This document shows, one piece after another, positions 14,754-21,170 of a stretch of DNA of 25,311 nucleotides. The notes below the pieces were generated by a model. That model was not told where the DNA came from. It saw only the letters and a program-made list of their open reading frames with translations, and did not search any database. This DNA comes from Bacillota bacterium. Its GTDB lineage: Bacteria; Bacillota; Bacilli; Paenibacillales; Paenibacillaceae. The DNA lies in the NCBI GenBank assembly GCA_023460795.1, contig JAEWPC010000075.1:1-25311 (forward strand), written 5' to 3'. Numbering within the stretch: the stretch's first letter is position 1; each line of letters opens with the position of its first letter. A program made the position numbers and the translations under genes.

Positions 14754-14824
14754 CCTCTCTTTCGAGAGGCAACGTTACATGTACACACCTGCGCACGGGA
14801 AAACGTCTACAGGCGTTTTCCCGT
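14754..14824 (+). promoter_or_regulatory. Two stable hairpins in the murA leader
   Basis: CCTCTC/GAGAGG (14754-14769, loop TTTC) is followed by a perfect 11-bp hairpin, ACGGGAAAACG (14795-14805) with CGTTTTCCCGT (14814-14824). No T-run follows the second, so it is not a normal terminator. The leader may affect mRNA stability or translation; I recognise no known riboswitch. Confidence 0.5.
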
Positions 14825-14878
14825 TCCTTCATGTGTCGGTGATTTTTCCGGCATCGGCAACACCACGAGGAGGAACTC

Positions 14879-16129
14879 ATGGAGATATTGATGGTACGGG
14901 GAGGCCGCCCTTTGCGGGGGACCGTTGCGATCAGCGGCGCGAAGAACAGCGCGGTCGCGCTTATACCCGCCGCGATCTTGGCGGAAACGGAAGTAAGATT
15001 GGACAACCTTCCTCAGCTTAGCGACGTTGCGGTATACGCGGAATTGTTGGAACAGCTCGGGGGCAAGGTATCATGGACGAACGATGCGATGTCGATCGAT
15101 CCGTCCGGAATGACTTCGGTTCCGATGCCTAACGGGCGCGTTAAACTGCTCAGGGCTTCTTATTATTTAATGGGAGCTTTGCTCGGACGGTTCGGGGAAG
15201 CAACGATCGGCTTGCCGGGCGGCTGCAATTTCGAGCCTCGTCCGATTGATCAGCATATTAAAGGTTTCGAGGCGTTGGGAGCGGAAGTGTCCAACGAGCA
15301 CGGCGCGATACGGATCAAGGCCAAAGAGCTGAGAGGCGCGAAGATCTATCTAGACGTCGCCAGCGTCGGCGCCACGATCAATATTATGCTCGCGGCCTCT
15401 AGGGCCAAAGGGCTTACGGTTATCGAGAACGCGGCGAAGGAACCGGAGATCATCGATGTCGCTACGTTGCTGAATGCGATGGGCGCGAAAATCAAAGGCG
15501 CGGGCACCGAGACGATTCGCATCGAAGGCGTCAAAGAAATGCACGGCTGCAGGCACTCTATTATTCCAGATCGGATTCAAGCCGGTACTTACATGATCGC
15601 GGCGGCGGCAACGCGCGGCGACGTCCTTATCGATAATATTATTCCTAAGCATCTGGAAGCGATGACCGCGAAACTGCAAGAGATGGGCGTGCACGTCTAC
15701 GAGATGGACGAGTCCATTCGCGTCGTCGGCCAGCCGAATTACGAGGCCGTCGACGTCAAGGCGCTCGTGTATCCGGGCTTCGCCACCGACCTGCAGTCGC
15801 CGATGACGAGCTTGCTCACGCAGGCCAGCGGTGTTAGCGTGCTGTCCGATTATGTGTACAGCAACCGATTTAAGCACGTTCCCGAGCTGGCGCGGATGGG
15901 CGCGAATATTCGCGTCGAAGGTCGTTCCGCGATCATCGAGGGCGGAGCGCTTAACGCCGCGAAAGTACGGGCGGCGGATTTACGCGCCGGCGCGGCGTTG
16001 GTCGTAGCGGCGCTGACGGTGCAAGAAGGCACGACGGAGATTGGCGGCGTCGAGTATATCGATCGAGGCTATGAACGTCTGGTCGCGCAGCTTAGCAATC
16101 TTGGAGCGGAAGTATGGCGTCAAGGATAA
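14879..16129 (+). CDS. murA: UDP-N-acetylglucosamine 1-carboxyvinyltransferase
   Basis: The 416-residue enzyme transfers enolpyruvate from phosphoenolpyruvate to UDP-GlcNAc, the first committed step of peptidoglycan synthesis. The EPSP synthase-type fold shows GAKNSAVALIPA with Lys22-Asn23, and the active-site loop GLPGGCNFEPRPIDQH with Cys116, the residue that fosfomycin alkylates. Later blocks such as PDRIQAGTYMIAAAATRG and YPGFATDLQSP are also typical. AGGAGG (14868-14873) lies 5 nt before the ATG. Firmicutes often have two copies; by position between spo0F and rho this corresponds to the B. subtilis murAB (murZ) locus. rho begins 3 nt after its stop, so both are cotranscribed. Confidence 0.97.
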   Translation: MEILMVRGGRPLRGTVAISGAKNSAVALIPAAILAETEVRLDNLPQLSDVAVYAELLEQLGGKVSWTNDAMSIDPSGMTSVPMPNGRVKLLRASYYLMGALLGRFGEATIGLPGGCNFEPRPIDQHIKGFEALGAEVSNEHGAIRIKAKELRGAKIYLDVASVGATINIMLAASRAKGLTVIENAAKEPEIIDVATLLNAMGAKIKGAGTETIRIEGVKEMHGCRHSIIPDRIQAGTYMIAAAATRGDVLIDNIIPKHLEAMTAKLQEMGVHVYEMDESIRVVGQPNYEAVDVKALVYPGFATDLQSPMTSLLTQASGVSVLSDYVYSNRFKHVPELARMGANIRVEGRSAIIEGGALNAAKVRAADLRAGAALVVAALTVQEGTTEIGGVEYIDRGYERLVAQLSNLGAEVWRQG

Positions 16130-16132
16130 CCG

Positions 16133-17479
16133 ATGATTTCTGAATACAAAGTGGGGATTCCATTGTCCGAATTGATGTTAACAGACCTGGAAGAGATGAA
16201 GCTGAACGAGCTGTATAAGCTGGCGAAGCAGCATCAGATTCAAGGCTACGCGCAGATGAAGAAGAAGGAACTGATGATCGCCATCCTGCGCGCGCAAGCG
16301 GAACGAAGCGGCTTGATGTTCATGGAAGGCGTGCTCGAGGTCATGCAGGAAGGGTTCGGATTCCTCAGGCCGATTAACTATTACCAGAGCAACGACGACA
16401 TCTATATCTCCGCCTCGCAAATTCGCAAGTTCGACCTGAGAACCGGGGATCTCGTCTCCGGTAAGTGTAGGGCGCCTAAGGAAAGCGAGCGCTTTTTCGG
16501 GTTGCTGCAGGTGAACGCCGTTAACGGCATATCTCCCGAGGCTGCCGCGGAACGCTTGCATTTTCCCGCGCTTACCCCGCTGTATCCGCAAACGAAGCTC
16601 AAACTCGAATCGTCTCCCACCCATCTGTCCACGCGCATTATGGATATGATCGCTCCCGTCGGGCTTGGCCAGCGCGGCTTGATCGTCGCGCAGCCGAAAG
16701 CGGGCAAGACGCTGCTGCTCAAGGAGATCGCCAACAGCATTTCCGCGAACCGGCCGGACATCGACCTATTCGTGCTGCTCATCGACGAACGGCCGGAGGA
16801 AGTAACGGACATGCAACGTTCGGTCAAAGGCGAAGTCATCGCTTCGACATTCGACGAAGTGCCGGAGCACCATATTAAAGTGGCGGAACTCGTGTTGGAA
16901 CGCGCCTTGCGTTTGGTCGAGCATAAGCGGGACGTCGTCATTTTGCTGGATAGCATTACGAGATTGGCCCGGGCTTACAACCTGGTCGTGCCGCCTTCGG
17001 GACGCACGTTGTCAGGCGGGATCGACCCGGCGTCTTTCCATCGTCCGAAGCGCTTTTTCGGGGCGGCGCGCAACGTCGAAGAGGGCGGAAGCCTGACGAT
17101 ATTGGCTACGGCGCTCATCGAGACCGGCTCGCGCATGGACGATATTATCTACGAGGAGTTCAAAGGAACCGGTAATATGGAGCTGCATCTCGACCGCAAG
17201 TTAGCGGAACGCCGCATCTTCCCGGCCTTGGACATCCGTCGCTCGGGAACCCGCCGCGAGGAGATGCTGCTGGAGAAAGACGCGCTCGAGAAGCTTTGGG
17301 CGATTCGCAAAAGCATGAACGATTCGATGGAGTACGTGGAACAATTCCTCAAGAAGCTATCGAATACGAAAACCAACCAAGAGTTTCTGGATTCGCTGGA
17401 CACCGGCGGAGGCTCGGGAAGTTCCGGACCTGCGAGCACGGGCGGCTCCCGCCGCGCGCCTCGGGGCAGCTCCTCTTGA
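16133..17479 (+). CDS. rho: Transcription termination factor Rho
   Basis: The 448-residue hexameric RNA helicase ends unstructured transcripts and limits antisense transcription. Order: N-terminal Rho-N helical domain (about 15-60, MKLNELYKLAKQH and KKKELMIAILRAQ), cold-shock-like RNA-binding domain (about 62-130, MEGVLEVMQEGFGFLRP), then the ATPase core with Walker A PKAGKT (188-193), IDERPEEVTDM (218-228), Walker B region VVILLDSITRLARAYN and the R-loop region GTGNMELHLDRKLAERRIFP. The last 25 residues are Gly/Ser-rich with a few Arg, a tail not present in B. subtilis Rho. AAGGA (16122-16126), inside the end of murA, is 6 nt before the ATG. The first 14 residues are variable, so the start is less certain. 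Confidence 0.97.
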   Translation: MISEYKVGIPLSELMLTDLEEMKLNELYKLAKQHQIQGYAQMKKKELMIAILRAQAERSGLMFMEGVLEVMQEGFGFLRPINYYQSNDDIYISASQIRKFDLRTGDLVSGKCRAPKESERFFGLLQVNAVNGISPEAAAERLHFPALTPLYPQTKLKLESSPTHLSTRIMDMIAPVGLGQRGLIVAQPKAGKTLLLKEIANSISANRPDIDLFVLLIDERPEEVTDMQRSVKGEVIASTFDEVPEHHIKVAELVLERALRLVEHKRDVVILLDSITRLARAYNLVVPPSGRTLSGGIDPASFHRPKRFFGAARNVEEGGSLTILATALIETGSRMDDIIYEEFKGTGNMELHLDRKLAERRIFPALDIRRSGTRREEMLLEKDALEKLWAIRKSMNDSMEYVEQFLKKLSNTKTNQEFLDSLDTGGGSGSSGPASTGGSRRAPRGSSS

Positions 17480-17505
17480 GAATGGCGAAGAAGAAGGTTT
17501 AGCCT

Positions 17506-18756
17506 ATGTATTTGGTATACGCGGACGAGCACGGGAACGTGTTCGATCATGGCGAGCTCTACGGCGTCGCGCGAAGCGGCAACGATCTGGTCGAGCTGCT
17601 CGAGGAGGAGCTTATCCCTCTTCCGGCAGGCGCAACGCTCGTAGGCTTGCCTTATACGAAGCCGATCGGATTGGATCCGAAGAGCGGCGAGATGAAGCTG
17701 CTCCCCGGCAATTATCAGGCCGTCGGAGCGTTGCTCCCGCAAGGGTTCACGCGCTATTACGTTCCCGGCTACTATAAGACGGATAAGACGCAGAAATTCC
17801 CGCTCTTCGGCTATACCGCCGTCGTGTGGAAAGACGGCGGGTTCTACGTCGCGGCTGACGCGACGGACGATCCGGAGCCTTGGAACCCCGAGCACTGCGA
17901 CCGCGGAGAGCTCGAAATTCAAGTCGACCGCCTGCTTAAGACGTACCCGGACAATCAGTTATACAAGCACTTGTCGCATTGCGCGCTGGAGTATGAGTGT
18001 CTGACGGCATCCAATACGTTCCTTCAGCGCTTGGAAGGCGCGGTTCCCGTGTCGTTCTCCTGTAATGCCGGGTGCTACGGATGCATCTCGGAGCAGCCGG
18101 ACGACAGCGGCTTCGTGGCGCCTCAGACGCGGCTGAAATTCAAGCCGACGGTAGACGACGTCGTGAACATTATGCTCGAGCATCTGAAGACGCCGGAGTC
18201 GATCATCAGCTTCGGACAAGGCTGCGAAGGCGAGCCTTCGACGCAGGCGAAGACGATTATCGAGGCGATTAAGCGGGTGCGAGCGGAAACTTCGCTCGGG
18301 TACATCAACATCAACACGAACGCCGGATTATCGGATCATCTGCGGGCGATCACGGACGCGGGGCTGGACCTCATGCGAGTCAGCACGATCAGCGCGCTGG
18401 ACGAGCATTACAACGCGTATTACAAACCGCGAGGCTACACGCTTAAGAACGTGGAGAAGTCGCTGCGTTACGCGGCGGACAACGGTGTCTACACGTCGAT
18501 CAACTACTTGATTTTCCCAGGGGTAACGGACCGCGAGGAAGAGATCGAAGCGATGATCGATTTCGTGAAGCGCACCGGATTAAAGCTGATTCAGATGCGC
18601 AACCTGAATATCGATCCGGACGCGTACTTAGACTTGATTCCGCCTGCGAAAGGCGAGATTTACGGCATGAAGACGCTGCTCGACATTTACCGTCAGGAGC
18701 TGCCGGACGTCGTGATCGGATCGTACACGCATGTTCCGCCACGGCCGCGCCGGTAA
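17506..18756 (+). CDS. Radical SAM protein of unknown function
   Basis: The 416-residue protein contains Cys186-X3-Cys190-X2-Cys193 in VSFSCNAGCYGC, the ligand set of a SAM-cleaving 4Fe-4S cluster. SFGQGCEGEPS (235-245) follows, like the GGE motif that holds SAM, and further barrel strands are at YININTNAG and MRVSTISAL. An N-terminal domain (about 1-175) of unknown type precedes it, with three cysteines (131, 159, 165); with Cys240 they could bind a second cluster, but this is speculative. No SPASM-like cysteine set is seen at the C-terminus. AGAAGG (17492-17497) is 8 nt before the ATG. The gene starts 26 nt after rho without a terminator, so it is probably in the murA-rho operon. The substrate cannot be named. 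Confidence 0.85.
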   Translation: MYLVYADEHGNVFDHGELYGVARSGNDLVELLEEELIPLPAGATLVGLPYTKPIGLDPKSGEMKLLPGNYQAVGALLPQGFTRYYVPGYYKTDKTQKFPLFGYTAVVWKDGGFYVAADATDDPEPWNPEHCDRGELEIQVDRLLKTYPDNQLYKHLSHCALEYECLTASNTFLQRLEGAVPVSFSCNAGCYGCISEQPDDSGFVAPQTRLKFKPTVDDVVNIMLEHLKTPESIISFGQGCEGEPSTQAKTIIEAIKRVRAETSLGYININTNAGLSDHLRAITDAGLDLMRVSTISALDEHYNAYYKPRGYTLKNVEKSLRYAADNGVYTSINYLIFPGVTDREEEIEAMIDFVKRTGLKLIQMRNLNIDPDAYLDLIPPAKGEIYGMKTLLDIYRQELPDVVIGSYTHVPPRPRR

Positions 18757-18786
18757 TCCATCCTTATTTTAACGTTGAAGTGATTA

Positions 18787-18815
18787 TTGCCTTGGTTGAT
18801 ACCGCGTGCTATAAT
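18787..18815 (+). promoter_or_regulatory. SigA promoter of rpmE
   Basis: TTGCCT (18787-18792), 17-bp spacer, perfect TATAAT (18810-18815). It is the strongest match in the gap after the radical SAM gene; no terminator for that gene is visible. Confidence 0.75.
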
Positions 18816-18835
18816 CTCCTCATGTGTCTATTACT

Positions 18836-18856
18836 CTGGATCCGACCGAGATCCAG
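18836..18856 (+). promoter_or_regulatory. Hairpin in the rpmE leader
   Basis: CTGGATC (18836-18842) and GATCCAG (18850-18856) form a perfect 7-bp stem ending 8 nt before the AGAAGGTG ribosome binding site. It could be an autoregulatory ribosomal protein leader, but this is only inferred from position. Confidence 0.5.
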
Positions 18857-18877
18857 GGCAGAAAGAAGGTGAACCCT

Positions 18878-19075
18878 TTGAAAGAAGCTATTCATCCGAA
18901 GTATCACGTAACGATGGCAACGTGCGCATGCGGAAATACGTTCGAGACGGGTTCGATTCGTTCGAACCTGAAAGTCGAGATCTGCTCTAACTGCCACCCG
19001 TTCTTCACCGGCAAGCAGAAGTTCATCGACGCAGGCGGACGCGTTGACAAGTTCAAGAAGAAATACGGCATGTAA
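18878..19075 (+). CDS. rpmE: Ribosomal protein bL31, zinc-binding form
   Basis: The 65-residue protein of the large ribosomal subunit bridges to the small subunit. It has the zinc ligands Cys16-X-Cys18 (MATCACGN) and Cys36-X2-Cys39 (EICSNCHPF), so it is the C+ form and would be replaced by a C- paralogue under zinc starvation in organisms that have one. The ending RVDKFKKKYGM is typical. Start is TTG 18878: AGAAGGTG (18864-18871) is just upstream and the protein then begins MKEAIHPKYH, like B. subtilis MKAGIHP. An in-frame upstream start at 18824 would absorb the leader hairpin and is rejected. The order rho-rpmE is conserved in Bacillales; the radical SAM gene is inserted between them here. 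Confidence 0.97.
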   Translation: MKEAIHPKYHVTMATCACGNTFETGSIRSNLKVEICSNCHPFFTGKQKFIDAGGRVDKFKKKYGM

Positions 19076-19093
19076 GATTGCCGCTTAGGCGAT

Positions 19094-19123
19094 GCATAGC
19101 CGAGAGCCTCCCTTGAAATCCTA
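19094..19123 (+). promoter_or_regulatory. SigG-like promoter of the yhcN-like gene, inside the rpmE terminator
   Basis: GCATA (19094-19098) fits the SigG -35 GHATR. After 18 nt, AATCCTA (19117-19123) fits the -10 CATNHTA at six of seven positions. The start would be near 19130, inside the loop of the rpmE terminator and just before the ribosome binding site. Confidence 0.55.
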
Positions 19124-19146
19124 CCGGATAACAAGGGAGGTTTTTT
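19107..19146 (+). terminator. Terminator of rpmE whose 3' arm is the next gene's ribosome binding site
   Basis: CCTCCCTTG (19107-19115) pairs perfectly with CAAGGGAGG (19132-19140), followed by TTTTTT. The 3' arm contains AGGGAGG (19134-19140), which stands 7 nt before the ATG of the following gene. Confidence 0.92.
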
Positions 19147-19147
19147 A

Positions 19148-19591
19148 ATGCTCACAAAGCGGTCAAGAATGGCGTTAATCGCAGCGGCGGCTTGCGTCCT
19201 GCTAATATCCTCGGGATGCGGGAACAATGGCAACAACCATGCGAACAACGGTAACAATGCGAACTATGGGAACAACGGGAATAACGGCGTCCAGGCGCAG
19301 AACTATCCCGACGACGGTTACATGGGCATCACGAATACGAATCCGAGAATTCCCGGCCATCACATGACGAGCACGTACGCCAACGACGGGCAGGCGATTT
19401 CCGAAGCGATCAGGAACGTACCCGGCGTCGTCAGCTCGAGAGTCACCTTCAACGGTGCCGATGCTTACGTGACCATCAAAGTCGATCCGTCGCTCAGACC
19501 GAACGAAGTGCCGACGGTCGAAAGCCAAGCGGCATCGGTGCTCCGATTCAACTTTCCGAGGTACACGATACACGTTAGCTCGATGAGGTAA
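19148..19591 (+). CDS. YhcN/YlaJ family sporulation lipoprotein
   Basis: The 147-residue protein starts with a lipoprotein signal: KRSR, a hydrophobic stretch (8-20) and the lipobox ISSGC with Cys24. An Asn/Gly-rich linker (25-47) of GNN repeats follows, then a small alpha/beta domain (about 75-147) with ISEAIRNVPGVVSSRVTFNGADAYVTIKVD, the ferredoxin-like pattern of the YhcN/YlaJ family. Such proteins are made in the forespore under SigG and are found in the inner spore membrane; their role is tied to spore germination or outgrowth and is not fully known. The ATG has AGGGAGG 7 nt upstream, within the rpmE terminator. A SigG-like promoter overlaps that terminator, which fits forespore-only expression. 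Confidence 0.88.
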   Translation: MLTKRSRMALIAAAACVLLISSGCGNNGNNHANNGNNANYGNNGNNGVQAQNYPDDGYMGITNTNPRIPGHHMTSTYANDGQAISEAIRNVPGVVSSRVTFNGADAYVTIKVDPSLRPNEVPTVESQAASVLRFNFPRYTIHVSSMR

Positions 19592-19626
19592 TTGTCGATT
19601 GTGCCCAAGGGAACTGTTTCCGTCGG

Positions 19627-19655
19627 TTGCACTTCTCGCGGCCATCCGCTATACT
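19627..19655 (+). promoter_or_regulatory. SigA promoter of SRP RNA
   Basis: TTGCAC (19627-19632), 17-bp spacer, TATACT (19650-19655). The predicted start at about 19662 coincides with the 5' end of the RNA. Confidence 0.85.
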
Positions 19656-19662
19656 TAGTTTT

Positions 19663-19930
19663 GCCGTGCTAGACGGGGAGGTAGCGGTGCCCTGTAACTC
19701 GCAATCCGCTCCAGCGAGGTCGAATTCCTGTTTTAGGTTTTGTGATGCAGGTTCCGGTAAGGAAGTGCCGTGTTGACGGCAGAGTCCTCCGCGAGGAACG
19801 GCCATGAACCCGGTCAGGTCCGGAAGGAAGCAGCCGTAAGTGGTTTAGTTCTTGTGCTGGAGGGCAGCTCTGCTTGAGCGTTGCTTTCTTATTAGGCTGG
19901 ATCATAATTATCGAGGACAGGTGCACGGTC
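19663..19930 (+). ncRNA. scr: Signal recognition particle RNA, large Bacillus type
   Basis: About 268 nt with the hallmarks of Firmicute SRP RNA. The 5' Alu domain reads GTGCTAGACGGGGAGGTAGC then GGTGCCCTGTAACTCGCAATCCGCTC (broken here only for length). The universally conserved domain IV loop GGTCAGGTCCGGAAGGAAGC sits at about 19813-19832. The ends GCCGTGC (19663-19669) and GCACGGT (19923-19929) pair to close the molecule. With Ffh and the HBsu-type protein it delivers secretory proteins to the membrane. In B. subtilis scr also lies just before dnaX; here a kinase gene separates them. Exact ends may differ by a few bases. Confidence 0.96.
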
Positions 19931-19954
19931 CTGAATATAACTTCCACGATGAAT

Positions 19955-19993
19955 AAGCACCTTAGCGTATGAACGAACGCTGGGTGCTTTTTT
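19955..19993 (+). terminator. Terminator of SRP RNA
   Basis: AGCACC (19956-19961) pairs with GGTGCT (19983-19988) and AGCGT (19964-19968) with ACGCT (19977-19981), followed by TTTTT. It lies only 30 nt before the kinase start. Confidence 0.88.
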
Positions 19994-20022
19994 GTCGTCG
20001 TTGGGAATCGGGGGGAAGGCTG

Positions 20023-21102
20023 ATGGAGGTCGAATCGGAGCGCGCGAAGCCGTCTTGGTATATGGCGCGGTTCATGAATCATTTTCTGGCGATGGAAGGG
20101 ACCGGCGTAATCGTGCTCGACTCCGAATTTCGGATCGTGGAAATTAGCGATATGCTATGCGCGATGCTCGAGTGCCGCAGGGAGGACATCGTCTCTTGCG
20201 ATCTGGAGGACTGGCTCGCGGGGCTGCGAATGGATCCGCCGCCTTTCGACAAAGCGCTGCTCCGCGAAGGGGCGTTCCGGGACCGGAGTTGGACTTGGAA
20301 GTGGAACGGCAAACGGTTCTCGATGATGCTCGACGGAGATGCCATGGAGGACAACGGCAGGCAGATCGGCGCGTTCGTTATTTTCCGTGACGTCTCGCAT
20401 CAAACGGCTCTCGAGGAGCAGATCAGGCAATCGGACCGGCTCAAGACGATCGGGCAGATCGCCGCCGGCACCGCGCATGAAATCCGTAACCCGCTTACCG
20501 CGATGAAAGGCTTCATCCAGTTGCTCGGTAAGTCGCTGACCCAGCGGAACATGGACCGCGAGCTGGAATACATAAGCATAGTGTTATCCGAACTCGAGCG
20601 AGTGAACGAGCTTGTAGGCGATTTTCTGCTGCTTAGCAAGCCGAAGGAAATTAAGCATGAACTGATTCGGGCGGGTACGGTCGTGCAGGAAATTATGCCT
20701 ATGATACGCAACGAGGCGCTGCTGCACAACGTAGCCGTCAAGCACTACCCCAAAACCGACTTAAAGCCTATCGTTGCCGATAAAGATTTACTCAAGCAAG
20801 TGTTCCTTAATCTAGCCAAAAACGCGATCGAAGCGATGCCGAACGGAGGGACGTTGACGATAAGAGAGTGCGGGTATCCCGAACAACCGGACAAAGTCAC
20901 GATAGAACTGCAAGATACGGGCATGGGAATACCGCCGGAGGCGCTCGAGAAAGTGTTCGAGCCTTTCTATACGACGAAGCAGCAAGGGACGGGGCTTGGA
21001 TTATCGGTTTGCCAGAGGATCGTGCACGATCTGGGAGGGCGCATCGATGTCGAATCGGGGAAGGACGGAACGACGTTCAGAGTGTGGCTGCCCTATTCGT
21101 AG
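20023..21102 (+). CDS. PAS-domain sensor histidine kinase (sporulation-kinase-like)
   Basis: The 359-residue kinase has no membrane segment, so it is probably cytoplasmic. A PAS domain (about 22-128) begins EGTGVIVLDSEFRIVEISDML. The HisKA domain has the phosphorylated His152 in AHEIRNPLTAMKGFIQLL, and the ATPase domain has the N box NLAKNAIEAMP (Asn267), the G1 box DTGMG (Asp298), FEPFYTTK and the G2 box GTGLGLS. The H-box neighbourhood strongly resembles KinA-like kinases that phosphorylate Spo0F, and spo0F lies about 6 kb upstream; no response regulator gene is adjacent. The ATG at 20023 follows GGGGGGAAGG (20010-20019); an earlier in-frame ATG lies inside the SRP terminator and is rejected. 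The pairing with Spo0F is inferred. Confidence 0.9.
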   Translation: MEVESERAKPSWYMARFMNHFLAMEGTGVIVLDSEFRIVEISDMLCAMLECRREDIVSCDLEDWLAGLRMDPPPFDKALLREGAFRDRSWTWKWNGKRFSMMLDGDAMEDNGRQIGAFVIFRDVSHQTALEEQIRQSDRLKTIGQIAAGTAHEIRNPLTAMKGFIQLLGKSLTQRNMDRELEYISIVLSELERVNELVGDFLLLSKPKEIKHELIRAGTVVQEIMPMIRNEALLHNVAVKHYPKTDLKPIVADKDLLKQVFLNLAKNAIEAMPNGGTLTIRECGYPEQPDKVTIELQDTGMGIPPEALEKVFEPFYTTKQQGTGLGLSVCQRIVHDLGGRIDVESGKDGTTFRVWLPYS

Positions 21103-21170
21103 GACTGGTGGAGCGTGCCCTCGCAATGATGTATAATGGTTGAAACGGAATTCGACGGGAGCGACAAGCA

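Noticed and set aside
17482..17502. Six-codon frame (MAKKKV) between rho and the radical SAM gene
   Set aside because: It mainly consists of the purine-rich ribosome binding site of the next gene, and nothing supports its translation as a product.
19669..20082. Reading frames on both strands across the SRP RNA
   Set aside because: The DNA is fully explained by a structured RNA gene with its own promoter and terminator.
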